A stretch of DNA of 64,000 nucleotides, from assembly GCF_001294645.1 (NCBI RefSeq), contig NZ_CP011868.1, positions 2,852,001-2,916,000 on the forward strand, written 5' to 3'. Source of the DNA: Pseudonocardia sp. HH130629-09. GTDB taxonomy: Bacteria > Actinomycetota > Actinomycetes > Mycobacteriales > Pseudonocardiaceae. The translations under genes were made by a program, and so were the position numbers. Within the stretch, counting starts at the first letter, position 1. Each line of letters starts with the position of its first letter. The notes beneath the pieces are model-generated. The model worked only from the letters and a program-made list of their open reading frames with translations, was not told where the DNA came from and searched no databases. Below are positions 1 to 9,075 of the stretch, piece after piece.

Positions 1-870
1 GTATGCGCTGGCCTGGCCGTAGTTGGCGATCCCGGACGGCGGCTGGAGCGCGTTCTGGATCAGGCTGCTGAACACGAAGATCTGGTCCGGCAGGCCGAGG
101 ATGGCCGGGATCGAGAACTCCTCGAGCGCGATGACGATCAGCAGCATGCTCGCGGCGGAGATGCTGGGCACGGTCAGCGGCAGCACGACCTTGCGGGTGC
201 GGGTCCACCAGCCGGCGCCGGCGGTGGCGGCGGCCTCCTCGAACTCCAGATTCAGCCGGGCGAACGTCGGAGCGATCATGATGTACATGCCCGGCACCCC
301 GAAGATGCCGGCCACGAGGATCATTCCGGGCAGCGAGTAGATGTCGACCGGAAAGCCGAGAACACTCTGCACGAGTAGTGCGATCGGTCCGTTGGTCGGG
401 TTCGCCGCCAGTACCCATGCCACGGCCATGACGGTGGCGGGCACGGCCATCGGCGCGAGCGTCGACGGCGCGAGGATCCGGCGGCCTGGCAGGTCGGTCC
501 GCTCGAACAGGTAGGCCAGGATCACGCTGACGACCAGCGCGAAGACCACGGTCCCGACGACGAAGATCAGAGTGTTGAGCGCGACCTCGAACAGGCGCTG
601 CCCGGTGAGGATCCGCGCGAAGTTGTCGAGCGTGTAACCGGGGACCTGGAACGGGAGCTTGAGCTCGGCGTCCTTGAGGCTGCTGTAGACCAGCATGCCG
701 AGCGGGAAGACGACGAGGTAGGTGAGTAGGGCGCCGATCGCGATGTTGACCGCGACCAGGACTCGGTCTCTGCGGGGCTTGCGCGGGCGATCGGACCCGA
801 GGTCGTCGCCGTTGCTGTCGGCCCTGGAAGCAGGAGGTACTCGAGTGGATAGCTGAGTGCCGGACTGCAT
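1..870 (-). CDS. ABC transporter permease, Fe3+/thiamine type (3' end cut by window edge)
   Basis: Inner-membrane permease of an ABC importer. Reading from the ATG at 870 gives about 290 codons open to the window edge. After a hydrophilic N-terminus of roughly 40 residues there is a first membrane helix, then several more hydrophobic segments. The cytoplasmic-loop motif EEAAATAGAGWW...LPLTVP near residue 210 is the EAA signature of binding-protein-dependent permeases. Iron(III) and thiamine permeases (FbpB/ThiP style) usually carry two such modules in about 550 residues, so a second may lie beyond the edge. It follows the solute-binding protein gene by 43 bp on the same strand. The substrate cannot be read from the sequence. 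Confidence 0.85.
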   Translation of the reverse strand, partial: MQSGTQLSTRVPPASRADSNGDDLGSDRPRKPRRDRVLVAVNIAIGALLTYLVVFPLGMLVYSSLKDAELKLPFQVPGYTLDNFARILTGQRLFEVALNTLIFVVGTVVFALVVSVILAYLFERTDLPGRRILAPSTLAPMAVPATVMAVAWVLAANPTNGPIALLVQSVLGFPVDIYSLPGMILVAGIFGVPGMYIMIAPTFARLNLEFEEAAATAGAGWWTRTRKVVLPLTVPSISAASMLLIVIALEEFSIPAILGLPDQIFVFSSLIQNALQPPSGIANYGQASAY

Positions 871-913
871 CGCTGAAGTCTCCAAGCGGGTGGGTGGTTC
901 GAACGGGAGCCCG

Positions 914-1987
914 TCAGTAGATGTCGGTGCCCAGGGCCTTCTCGACCTCCGGGAAGAAGTCGGTGAAGTGCTGGTACTGGGCTACGTCGGTCTCGCTGAA
1001 CCAGGAGACTCCGGCCGCGCACAGAGCGCCGATGACCTTGTTGGTGGTGGCGGTGGAGCAGTCGGTGGCCGGCGGGATGACCGAGTTGTAGCTGTCGACC
1101 AGGGCTGCCTGGCCTTCTTCGGAGGCCAGGAACGCGGTCAGCAGGCGTCCTGCCGCCGGGTGCGGGGCACCGTTGGCTACGAACAGGTAGGCCTTGTTGG
1201 CGTTTGTGGGTCCGACCGGCGCGACCGCGATCGGCGCGCCTTTCCGCTGGTCTTCCAGCACCAGATTGATCAGGTCGGTCCCGATCGGCGTCTGACCGGA
1301 GATGATGTTCGTGTGCGCCTGGGTGGTGTTCTCGGTGTAGTGAGGTCGCAGGCTCGCCAGACGAGTGGCGTAGTCGATCCCGGCGCCGGTGCCCAGCGAG
1401 GGGTCCTGGGCCCACACCGTCATGAAGGACCCCCGGGACTCGACGGTGAGCCTGCCGGCTGCCCATCGTGGGTTCAGGAGGGCGTCCCAACTGGTGGGGA
1501 CCTCCTCCTGGGGGACAGCCGCGGTGTTGTAGGCCCATACCTTCGGGACAGCCCAGACGTAGACGAGGTTGTCGGCGAAGATCTGGTCGGCAGGCACCTG
1601 CAGGTCGGCCCAGTTCACCGGCGCGGCCATGTCGAGGGAAGGCAGGACCGTCAGGCCGCCGGCGTTGGAGACATCGAAGCTCACCCGGTCCGCGGCCTGC
1701 TCGACGTTGAGCTGGGTGACCAGATCGGGGGCCTTCTTGTTCGTGTACTTGACCGCGATGCCCGGGTACTTCGCTTGGAACGCGTCGATGGCGGGCTGCA
1801 TCTGTGCCGCGGGCTTCGGCGAGTACCAGATGACCTCACCCTCGGCCCTGGCTTGCTCGTAGAGCCCGTCCAGGTCGGAGGCCACCTCGACGGGCGGCGG
1901 GCTCGCGCAGCCGGCAAGGAGCAGGCCGGCGGTCAATGTGACGGCGGCCAGAAGCCGGCGGACAGCAGGTGTACGCACGACGGTCAC
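914..1987 (-). CDS. Lipoprotein extracellular solute-binding protein of ABC importer
   Basis: A 357-residue secreted binding protein. The N-terminus has a basic start, a hydrophobic stretch and the lipobox LAGC with Cys27 as the lipidation site, so it should be membrane-anchored outside the cell. The body resembles iron/spermidine-like periplasmic binding proteins (ALARGEGEVIWYS-type opening, then W-A-Y-N-T and T-S-W-D-A-L-L-N-P segments). The start is GTG at 1987, which overlaps the stop of the upstream amidohydrolase as GTGA, pointing to translational coupling. With the downstream permease and upstream amidohydrolase it suggests uptake of a small organic acid that is then hydrolysed or decarboxylated; this is inference. 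Confidence 0.85.
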   Translation of the reverse strand: MTVVRTPAVRRLLAAVTLTAGLLLAGCASPPPVEVASDLDGLYEQARAEGEVIWYSPKPAAQMQPAIDAFQAKYPGIAVKYTNKKAPDLVTQLNVEQAADRVSFDVSNAGGLTVLPSLDMAAPVNWADLQVPADQIFADNLVYVWAVPKVWAYNTAAVPQEEVPTSWDALLNPRWAAGRLTVESRGSFMTVWAQDPSLGTGAGIDYATRLASLRPHYTENTTQAHTNIISGQTPIGTDLINLVLEDQRKGAPIAVAPVGPTNANKAYLFVANGAPHPAAGRLLTAFLASEEGQAALVDSYNSVIPPATDCSTATTNKVIGALCAAGVSWFSETDVAQYQHFTDFFPEVEKALGTDIY

Positions 1988-2841
1988 CCCGTCGCCGCGG
2001 CTTCGGCCGCGAGCCCGTAGATCCGCGCTGCGTTGCCGCCCAGGACCGCCGCCAGGTCTCCGTCGTCGAGTGTGGGCAACTGCGCGGTGATGAGGTCGTA
2101 CAGCTCGGCCAGGCTCCCGACCGAAGCCGGAAAGTTGGAGCCCCACAGCACGTTCGACGCACCGAACTCCGCGACCAGGGCGGTCACCAGCGGCGCGGCG
2201 GACCCCACCTCGCGCTGGGCGCGGAGCACGGCAGGCGGGGTGATCTTGGCGTGCACTCGCCCGGTCGCACCGAGCGGGACCGGGTACGGAGTAGTCGCCT
2301 CGAGCTGCGGCCGTCCGCCGTGGTCGAGCAGCACGGTCAGCCCCGGGTAGCGCTCGAGCAGGTCGGCGAGAGTCGGAGCGTGCTGAGCGTGCATCTGGAT
2401 ACACACCGGCACCCGGTGGGTCGAGACGTACTCCCACACCGGCGTCATCCGCTCGTCGTCGAGCCCGCGGCCCGGGGTGGGGACGGTGGTAGTCCCGTCC
2501 GCGGCGCGGATCCGGACGCCGGAGAAGCCGCGTTCACTGATCCAGTGGTGCAGGTCGTCGGCGGCGTTCGGGGAGAGGAAGTCCACCGAGCAGACCCCGC
2601 TGAGCCGGTCGGATCGCACGTCCAGCTGGTCGGCGACGTAGCTGTTGTCGAACCCGTAGACCGTCGAGGCCTGCACGAGCACGAGGTGCTCGACGCCGGC
2701 GGCGTCCGCCTCGCGCAGGAGACCGTCGATGTCGGCAGGGCGTTCCTGCGACCAGGTCGAGCGGTGCCCGCCCAGCGGCGCGGCCGGGTAGGTCGCGGTG
2801 TCGGACGAGATGATGTGAGTGTGGGTGTCGACGTTGAACAT
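1984..2841 (-). CDS. Amidohydrolase-family metal-dependent hydrolase/decarboxylase
   Basis: A 285-residue TIM-barrel protein of the amidohydrolase_2 family (ACMSD/2-pyrone-4,6-dicarboxylate hydrolase relatives). The N-terminal metal motif D-T-H-T-H, the strand motif LLDHGG and the late GSNFP segment (usually GSDWP or similar) are visible. The ATG at 2841 is preceded by GAGG five bases upstream; a GTG two codons earlier is also possible. Its stop overlaps the start of the binding-protein gene. Its position between a decarboxylase-like gene and an ABC importer suggests a role in catabolism of an imported carboxylate. The substrate is unknown. Confidence 0.8.
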   Translation of the reverse strand: MFNVDTHTHIISSDTATYPAAPLGGHRSTWSQERPADIDGLLREADAAGVEHLVLVQASTVYGFDNSYVADQLDVRSDRLSGVCSVDFLSPNAADDLHHWISERGFSGVRIRAADGTTTVPTPGRGLDDERMTPVWEYVSTHRVPVCIQMHAQHAPTLADLLERYPGLTVLLDHGGRPQLEATTPYPVPLGATGRVHAKITPPAVLRAQREVGSAAPLVTALVAEFGASNVLWGSNFPASVGSLAELYDLITAQLPTLDDGDLAAVLGGNAARIYGLAAEAAATG

Positions 2842-2874
2842 GTGCACCTCGGGTGGTCGGGTAGGAGGCGGCGC

Positions 2875-3451
2875 TCAGCGCTCGCCGAGAAGGCGGGTGA
2901 AGTCCGGGAGCAGCTCGTCGACCGTCACCGGTGTGCGGATGACCTCTTGGGCGAGGGCGTAGTCGATCGCGACCTGCAGGCCTGCGACGAGCTCGTCGCT
3001 CACGCCGAAGCGCAGGGCGCGCGCCCGGGTACCGGTGTCGGAGTCCTTCCGGGCCTCGATCGGGGCGCGGAACGCCTGATAGAGCTCCGCGACAGTCTCG
3101 GACTCGGCTTCAAGCAGGTCCCGGCGCACGGTAAGCATATGGTTGATCGGCACCGTCCGGTGCCGGGCGCCCCAGGCCTCCTCGGCCTCGCGCCAGTCCG
3201 GGATGATCGGGACCAAGGGCCCCTCGGCGCCGTCGAGGGCGGGCGGGCCCAGGACTGCGGCCGCCACGTTGTCGTGGCGCATCAGCTCGAGGACCTTGCC
3301 GCTGGTCCGCTCGACGTTCGGCGGCTCGACGTAGCTCGCGACGTGCGGTTCCTCGGTCGTCACCCACGTCACGTCGCGGGCGTCGACGCCGAACTCCTCG
3401 GCCAGGATTCCGCGTACCCACAGACCGGTCGTCTGGCTGTATGAACCGTCC
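2875..3451 (-). pseudogene. 4,5-dihydroxyphthalate decarboxylase-like gene, 5' part lost at IS junction
   Basis: The open frame gives about 190 C-terminal residues beginning Y-S-Q-T-T-G-L-W-V-R-G-I-L and containing W-V-T-T-E-E-P and a P-I-N-H-M-L segment. These match the second half of 4,5-dihydroxyphthalate decarboxylase-like proteins (about 320-330 residues, periplasmic-binding-protein fold). The first 130 or so residues and the start codon are missing: the frame runs straight into the terminal repeat of the IS3 element at 3452. The gene is 33 bp upstream of the amidohydrolase and was probably the first gene of that operon. The other IS flank carries ureC, not the rest of this gene, so the missing part was deleted or moved. 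Confidence 0.75.
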
Positions 3452-3476
3452 TGCGGTTCCCCCGAGATCGTGGAGG
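3452..3476 (+). repeat. Left terminal inverted repeat of IS3-family element
   Basis: A 25-bp terminus starting TGCGGTTCCCCC, matching the right end (4698-4722, reverse strand) at 22 positions. The only mismatches are three central or inner bases. Confidence 0.8.
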
Positions 3477-3480
3477 GTTC

Positions 3481-4389
3481 TTATGCCGCGTCTCGGGTGA
3501 GGGCGGCGTTCTCGTAGTTGATCGGTGAGAGCCCGGCGGCGGCACTGTGTCGCCGCCGGTGGTTGTAGAAGCCGTAACACCAGTCGATGACCGCCGCCCG
3601 CGCCCTACTGATGGTGTCGAAGTCGTTGCGGGACAGCACTTCCCACTCCAGGCTGGAGAAGAACGCCTCCTCCGCGGCATTGTCGAAACACGACCCGACC
3701 CGGCCCATCGACTGACGGATGTCGAGCCGCCGACACAGAGCGGTGAACGCGCCCGCGGTGTAGGTCGACCCGCGGTCGGTGTGGAAGATCACCCCGGCGA
3801 TTCGGTCCGCCCCGCCGCGGGCCGCCACCGCCATCCGGATCGCCGCACACGCCAGCTCGGCGTTCGGGTGCAGCCCCGTGGCCGCGCCGAGCAGCCGCCG
3901 CGAGTACAGGTCGATCACCGTGGCCAGATACAACTTCCCGGCCGCGGTGGGGATCTCGGTCATGTCCCCGACCCATCTGCGGTTCGGCTCGGCCGCAGTG
4001 AAACCCCGACGAAGCAGGTCCGGGAACTTCGGCGCCGTGCGGTCCTGGCGGGTCAGCCCGTTGTGCCGCTTGATCCGGCGGGCGACCAGGCCCTGGCGGC
4101 GCATCGAGTCCGCCACGGTCTTCTCCGACACCCGCCATCCGGCCTCACACAGGTCGGCGTGCAGACGGGGTGAGCCGTGTAGCCGCTGGGCGTCGTCGAA
4201 CGCCACGGCCACGGCGGCGTCCAACGCGCAGCGGCGCTTCTCGGTCGCGGTGGCACCACCGTCGGAACGCGCGGCGCGGTCGAGCCACTTGTACAGCCAG
4301 GAGATCGACACCCCCAACAGGGCGCAGGCCAGCGTGTGCGGCACCCGGTGGAAGGTCCTCTGGTCGGCGATGAAACGGGCCACGCTCAC
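3481..4389 (-). CDS. IS3-family transposase OrfB (DDE integrase domain)
   Basis: The rve-type catalytic subunit, 302 residues. The DDE triad is visible as W-V-G-D-M-T-E, H-T-D-R-G-S and N-A-A-E-E-A-F-F-S-S-L followed by the C-terminal R-R-R-H-S-A-A. An HTH_21-like segment (G-S-P-R-L-H) precedes the core. The GTG at 4389 is chosen because GGAGG lies seven bases upstream and because it overlaps the orfA stop as GTGA. The classic IS3 alternative is a -1 frameshift producing an OrfAB fusion. No frameshift breaks orfB, so the element may still be active. Confidence 0.9.
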   Translation of the reverse strand: MSVARFIADQRTFHRVPHTLACALLGVSISWLYKWLDRAARSDGGATATEKRRCALDAAVAVAFDDAQRLHGSPRLHADLCEAGWRVSEKTVADSMRRQGLVARRIKRHNGLTRQDRTAPKFPDLLRRGFTAAEPNRRWVGDMTEIPTAAGKLYLATVIDLYSRRLLGAATGLHPNAELACAAIRMAVAARGGADRIAGVIFHTDRGSTYTAGAFTALCRRLDIRQSMGRVGSCFDNAAEEAFFSSLEWEVLSRNDFDTISRARAAVIDWCYGFYNHRRRHSAAAGLSPINYENAALTRDAA

Positions 4390-4676
4390 TTCGTCGCCTC
4401 CTTGACCCACAGGACCACGGATCGCTTGAGGACATCACGCTCCATCCGCAGCTCGGCGTTCTCCGCGCGCAGCCGCTTGAGCTCCTCGACGCCGCCGCGA
4501 GACAGGCCCTCGGTGTCCTCGCGGGCCTCTCGTGCACGGGCCACCCAGTTGCCCAGCGTGCCCTCGTTGACCCCCAGGTCACGGGCGACCTGGGCGATCG
4601 GCTTGCCCGTCTCCTCCACGACCCGGACCGCTCCGTCACGGAACTCCCGGTCGTAGCGCTTCCGTACCTCTGGCAT
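4386..4676 (-). CDS. IS3-family transposase OrfA (helix-turn-helix)
   Basis: A 96-residue DNA-binding subunit. The N-terminal helix-turn-helix (R-K-R-Y-D-R-E-F-R-D-G-A-V, then Q-V-A-R-D-L-G-V-N-E-G-T-L-G-N-W) is followed by a leucine-rich coiled coil (E-E-L-K-R-L-R-A-E-N-A-E-L-R-M-E-R-D-V-L-K), the standard OrfA arrangement. It overlaps orfB by 4 bp. Confidence 0.9.
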   Translation of the reverse strand: MPEVRKRYDREFRDGAVRVVEETGKPIAQVARDLGVNEGTLGNWVARAREAREDTEGLSRGGVEELKRLRAENAELRMERDVLKRSVVLWVKEATK

Positions 4677-4697
4677 CGCTACCCCTTATAGCTGATG

Positions 4698-4722
4698 CCT
4701 CCCCGATCATGGGGGAACCGCA
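4698..4722 (-). repeat. Right terminal inverted repeat of IS3-family element
   Basis: A 25-bp terminus; on the reverse strand it begins TGCGGTTCCCCC. The ureC reading frame starts immediately after its outer CA at 4721-4722. Confidence 0.8.
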
Positions 4723-5151
4723 GTCGGCAAGCTCGCCGACCTGGTGCTGTGGGAGCCGAAGTTCTTCGGGGTGCGCCCGGAGGTCGTGCTCAAGGGCGGG
4801 TTCGCCGTGTGGGCGCAGATGGGCGACGCGAACGCCTCCATCCCGACCCCGGGCCCGGTGTACGGCCGGCCGATGTTCGGCTACGCCCACACCCCCGCGG
4901 CGCTGGGCTCGCTGACGTTCATGGCCCCCGCGGCCCTCGACGAGGGCATCCCCGACCGGCTCGGCCTGGCGACCCCCGCGGTGCCGGTGGCCGACACGCG
5001 CTCGGTGCGCAAGGCCGGGATGCTGCTCAACGACGCGACCCCGGACGTACGGGTCGACCCGGACTCGTTCACCGTGACGATCGACGGCGACGTCGTCGAG
5101 CCCGCCCCGGTCGCCGAGCTGCCGATGGCGCAGCGGTACTTCCTGTTCTGA
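4723..5151 (+). pseudogene. ureC: Urease alpha subunit ureC, C-terminal quarter only
   Basis: The open frame right after the IS encodes about 142 residues starting [20 protein letters not shown] and ending M-A-Q-R-Y-F-L-F, the conserved C-terminus of UreC (normally about 570 residues). It includes the K-G-G-F...[12 protein letters not shown] region. The nickel-binding histidines and the carbamylated lysine, which lie in the missing N-terminal three quarters, are absent, so the product cannot be an active urease. The stop overlaps the ureF start (TGATG). No ureA or ureB is visible in the window. Confidence 0.9.
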
Positions 5152-5841
5152 TGCTCGCCTCGCTCGTCCTGTCCGACGCCCGGTTCCCCGGCGGCGGCCA
5201 CGTGCACTCCGGCGGGCTGGAGGAGGCCGCCGGCCGCGGCCTGGTCACCGATGTCGCGTCGCTGCACGCCTTCCTCCAGGGGCGGCTGCGCACCGCGGGC
5301 CGGGTCGCCGCCTGCGCCGCCGCGGCCGCCGCCGACCTCGCCGCCGGCCCCGCTGCCGACCTCGCTGCGGGGAGCGGCGCCGGGTGGGCGGAGCTCGACG
5401 CCGCACTCGACGCGCGGACCCCCTCGGCGGCCCAGCGGGAGGCGTCCCGGTCCCAGGGCCGGGCGTCGCTGCGCGCGGTCCGGTCGGCGTGGCCGTCGGC
5501 CGCCCTCGACGCCCTGGTCGCGGTCCACCGGCGGCCGCACCAACCGCTGCTCGTCGGGGTCGTCGTCGGCGCGGCCGGGGAGCCGCCGACCGCGGCTGCC
5601 CGCTGCGTCGGCTACCTCGCCGTGTCCGGGCCCGCATCGGCGGCGGTGCGGCTGCTCGGACTGGACCCGTTCGCCGTCAACACCGCCGTCGTCGCCCTCG
5701 GCGACGAGCTGGAGGCCGTGGCCGCCGAGGCCGCAGCCCTGGCCGGGGGCGACCCCGCCGATCTCCCGGCGCCCGGGGCGCCGCTGCTCGACCTCATGGC
5801 CGAGTCCCACATCCACCACCACCGCGAGAGGGTGCGTCTCT

Positions 5842-5852
<11 letters not shown>
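5151..5852 (+). CDS. ureF: Urease accessory protein UreF
   Basis: A 233-residue UreF-family chaperone. UreF acts with UreD and UreG to deliver nickel to apo-urease. Typical features are the N-terminal [17 protein letters not shown] segment and the C-terminal region ending M-A-E-S-H-I-H-H-H. The ATG at 5151 shares its A with the ureC stop, so translation was presumably coupled to ureC. After the IS event this gene has lost its native upstream operon and would need an IS-borne or internal promoter. Confidence 0.9.
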
Positions 5853-6558
<706 letters not shown>

Positions 6559-6559
6559 G

Positions 6560-7309
6560 GTGCGGGCCTGCGCCCGGCTGGCGGTCCGGGACCGCGACGG
6601 CCGCTCGGTCGTCACGACGCTGCGGGCGCAGGCCCCGCTCGCCCTGGTCCCGCGCCGCGGGGTGGCGGGCGCCGCTCGACCCGACGCCGTCGTGCACCTG
6701 GTGGGGTCGGCGTCCACCCCGCTGGCCGGCGACGACGTCGAGCTCGACGTCGCCGTCGGACCGGGTGCCCACCTGGTGCTGATCGGCGTCGCGGCCGCCG
6801 TCGCGCTCCCGGGCGCGGGCCGGCCGAGCCGTACCGTGCTGCGCTGCACCGTCGCCGACGGCGCCTCGCTGACCTACCGGCCCGAGCCCACGGTGGTGAC
6901 CGCCCGTGCCGACCACGAGACCGTGCTGGACGTGACGCTGGCGCCGACGGCGTCGCTGCACACCCGTGACGTGCTCGTCGCCGGGCGCACCGGGGAGCGG
7001 GCGGGCCGCTACCGGGGCACCGTCCACGTCACCGAGGACGGCCTCCCGCTGCTGGTCCAGACCCAGGAGCTGGGCGACCCGCTGCTCGACTCCTCCCCCG
7101 CGCACCTGGCCGGGCACCGGGTGCTGGGCACCGAGGTGCTCGTGGACCCGGGCCGCGAGCCGCTGGCGGCGGCCTCCGGGCCGGGCTGGAGCCTGTCACC
7201 GCTCGCGCTGCGGGGAGCGCTCGCGACCGCCGTCGGGCACGACGTGGTCACCGCGGCCAACCGGCTGGCCGAGGCGGTCGCCGCGGCGGACCGTGCTCGG
7301 CGCCGGTGA
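6560..7309 (+). CDS. ureD: Urease accessory protein UreD (UreH)
   Basis: A 249-residue UreD-family protein that scaffolds the UreF/UreG complex on urease. The G-A-H-L-V-L-I-G, L-T-Y-R-P-E-P and Q-E-L-G-D-P-L-L-D-S-S-P-A-H-L segments are characteristic. The GTG at 6560 follows the ureG stop by one base. The gene order ureF-ureG-ureD is the normal actinobacterial order. A strong hairpin follows directly after the stop. Confidence 0.85.
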   Translation: MRACARLAVRDRDGRSVVTTLRAQAPLALVPRRGVAGAARPDAVVHLVGSASTPLAGDDVELDVAVGPGAHLVLIGVAAAVALPGAGRPSRTVLRCTVADGASLTYRPEPTVVTARADHETVLDVTLAPTASLHTRDVLVAGRTGERAGRYRGTVHVTEDGLPLLVQTQELGDPLLDSSPAHLAGHRVLGTEVLVDPGREPLAAASGPGWSLSPLALRGALATAVGHDVVTAANRLAEAVAAADRARRR

Positions 7310-7341
7310 GGGGTCCGGTGCCGGAGACGGCACCGGACCCC
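7310..7341. terminator. Bidirectional hairpin terminator after ureD
   Basis: A perfect 13-bp stem, GGGGTCCGGTGCC pairing with GGCACCGGACCCC, around a 6-base loop (7323-7328). It starts immediately after the ureD stop and lies between two convergent genes. There is no T-run, as is common in actinobacteria. Confidence 0.8.
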
Positions 7342-7354
7342 GCACCGGCCGAGG

Positions 7355-7852
7355 TCACGGCTGGGCCGGGAGCAGGTGCTCCTTCCCGCGGTCGGTGCTC
7401 AGACACAGCGAGCAGACGTAGGCGTCGTGGGCGGGGCAGGCCGCCATGTCCGGGCGCTCCAGGTCCTGCCCGCACACGTGGCAGGGCAGCACCGCGTCCG
7501 ACGGGTTGCCGTGCTCGTCGAACATCGGCAGGTCGATGCCGTCGTCGGTCCGGCGCAGGTAGTACCGGCCACGGGTGGCGAGGGCGATCACCGGCGGCAG
7601 CACCAGCCCGAGCACGATCGCGACCACCGGTGAGAACGGCTGGATCGCCGTCCCCAGGAGCCCGAAGAACACCGCGATCGACACCCCGCCCGCGACGACG
7701 ACCGATCCGAACCCTACCGGGTTGACCGCGTACAGCATGCCGCGGCGGAACTCGGGGACCTTCGGCGAGACCTTGAGCAGGTACTTGTTCACCGCGATGT
7801 CGGTGGCGACCACGACGATCCACGCGATCGCCAGGTTCGCGTAGAAGCCGAG
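7355..7852 (-). pseudogene. NCS1 nucleobase transporter, C-terminal part (split by IS30 element)
   Basis: This is the 3' half of the purine/cytosine permease gene whose 5' half lies at 9076-10230. Joining the halves at the 3-bp duplication CTC restores ...N-T-I-L-G-F-Y-A-N-L-A-I-A-W-I with no frame change. The fragment holds the last membrane helices, ends of the N-K-Y-L-L-K type, and then an unusual soluble tail with two CxxC-like pairs (C-H-V-C-G-Q-D and C-S-L-C-L-S-T-D) that may bind zinc. The hairpin at 7310-7341 terminates this gene too. Function is presumed lost unless the IS excises. Confidence 0.85.
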
Positions 7853-7867
7853 CTTGGACTCAACCGG

Positions 7868-9019
7868 TCAGCGCAACAGTGCTCCGAATCTATCAGCCGG
7901 GGTGTCGAAATCAAGCGTTTTGCGCGGTCGGGTGTTGAGGCGTTCCGCGACGCGGTCGAGTTGGGCCTGGGTGATGTGGTCGAGCCGGGTGCCCTTCGGG
8001 AAGTACTGGCGTAGTAGCCGGTTGGTGTTCTCGTTCGTGCCACGCTGCCAGGGGCTGGCCGGGTCGGCGAAGTAGACGTCCAACCCGGTCCGGGCGGTGA
8101 CGATGGTGTGGCGGGCCAGTTCCATCCCGCGGTCCCAGGTCAGCGACTTGCGGACGTGTTCGGGCAGTCGGGCCATCTGCCGGGACAGTTGGTGGGCGAC
8201 GGTGTGCATGTCGCGCCCTCCGAGCGCGACCAGCACGGTGAACCGGGTCGCGCGCTCGACCACGGTCGCGATCTGGGTGGTGCCACGCCCGAGCAGCAGA
8301 TCACCTTCCCAGTGCCCGGGCACCGCCCGATCAGTCACCTCGGCGGGCCGGTCGTGGATGGAGACCGCGCCGGGGATCTGCGAGCGCCACTGCCCACCGG
8401 TGGTGTTGTGCACGTTACGCCGGATCGGACGGCCCGACCGCAGGTGTTTCTGCAGGTCTTTGGCCAGCACACCGCGGGTCTGCACGAACAGCGACTTGTA
8501 GATCGTCTCGTGTGACACCCGCATCCCCGATCCCGGAGCGTAGTGCTTGGCCAGGTGCCCGGCGATCTGCTCGGGCGACCAGTCCTCACCCAGTCTGGCA
8601 GCGACGAACCCACACAGCAGCGGACGACGGGCGAGCAGACACGTCTTGGGGCGCTGGGCCCGGCGCCAGGCGCGGTCCTCGGCGTCCACAGCACGGTAGG
8701 CACGCCGACCCTTGTTGCGGGCGACCTCCCGGCTCACCGTCGAGGCCGGACGACCGAGCCCAGCCGCGATGGCCCGGATCGAACGATACTGGGCCAGACC
8801 ACGAGAGATCTCCTCCCGCTCGGCCGCGGTCAGCGTCCCCGGTCGGCGACGACGTGATGGCGGCACGTAGCCACCGGTGGACTTGAGCACCGTGAACACC
8901 GACCCCGGCGGGCGTCCGATCGCCCGAGCGATGTCACTGATCGACTCCCCACGCCCCCACCGGACCCACAGATCCGCGCGGTCGGCATCGGACATCCCAG
9001 GTCGTCCCAGTCGCGCCAT
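7868..9019 (-). CDS. IS30-family transposase
   Basis: A 383-residue DDE transposase. Two N-terminal helix-turn-helix segments (S-I-S-D-I-A-R-A-I-G-R and S-I-R-A-I-A-A-G-L-G-R-P-A-S-T-V-S-R-E-V) precede the catalytic core with H-W-E-G-D-L-L-L-G (first Asp), T-W-D-R-G-M-E-L (second Asp) and G-T-N-E-N-T-N-R-L-L-R-Q-Y-F-P-K-G (Glu). The length and order match complete IS30 transposases and the frame is intact, so it is probably functional. Confidence 0.93.
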   Translation of the reverse strand: MARLGRPGMSDADRADLWVRWGRGESISDIARAIGRPPGSVFTVLKSTGGYVPPSRRRRPGTLTAAEREEISRGLAQYRSIRAIAAGLGRPASTVSREVARNKGRRAYRAVDAEDRAWRRAQRPKTCLLARRPLLCGFVAARLGEDWSPEQIAGHLAKHYAPGSGMRVSHETIYKSLFVQTRGVLAKDLQKHLRSGRPIRRNVHNTTGGQWRSQIPGAVSIHDRPAEVTDRAVPGHWEGDLLLGRGTTQIATVVERATRFTVLVALGGRDMHTVAHQLSRQMARLPEHVRKSLTWDRGMELARHTIVTARTGLDVYFADPASPWQRGTNENTNRLLRQYFPKGTRLDHITQAQLDRVAERLNTRPRKTLDFDTPADRFGALLR

Positions 9020-9050
9020 CCCACACCCCTATCATGATCAACTACCCGGG

Positions 9051-9075
9051 TGTTGCGCTGACCGGTTGAGTCCAA
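9051..9075 (-). repeat. Right terminal inverted repeat of IS30-family element
   Basis: This is the complement of the left end at 7853-7878. The two ends match over about 25 bp. Confidence 0.85.

Larger units (their letters stand above)
3452..4722 (-). mobile_element. IS3-family insertion sequence (about 1.27 kb)
   Basis: The element is bounded by imperfect 25-bp inverted repeats at 3452-3476 and 4698-4722 (22 of 25 matching; both begin TGCGGTTCCCCC read inward, giving TG...CA ends). It carries overlapping orfA and orfB on the minus strand, the usual IS3 layout. The bases outside the two ends (ending GTCC on the left, starting GTCG on the right) are not an exact duplication. The interrupted genes on the two sides differ (dihydroxyphthalate decarboxylase-like and ureC), so this copy marks a rearrangement and not a simple insertion. 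Confidence 0.9.
7853..9075 (-). mobile_element. IS30-family insertion sequence (1,223 bp)
   Basis: The ends are near-perfect inverted repeats: ttggactcaaccggtcagcg and a few more bases at 7853-7878 and its complement at 9051-9075. The element is flanked by the 3-bp direct repeat gag (7850-7852 and 9076-9078), the short duplication expected of IS30. Removing the element and one repeat restores the transporter reading frame exactly. It encodes a single transposase on the minus strand. Confidence 0.93.

Noticed and set aside
914-2437. A longer reading of the solute-binding protein starting at 2437
   Set aside because: The extra N-terminal text is antisense-quality sequence inside the amidohydrolase gene; the lipoprotein signal starts at the GTG at 1987.
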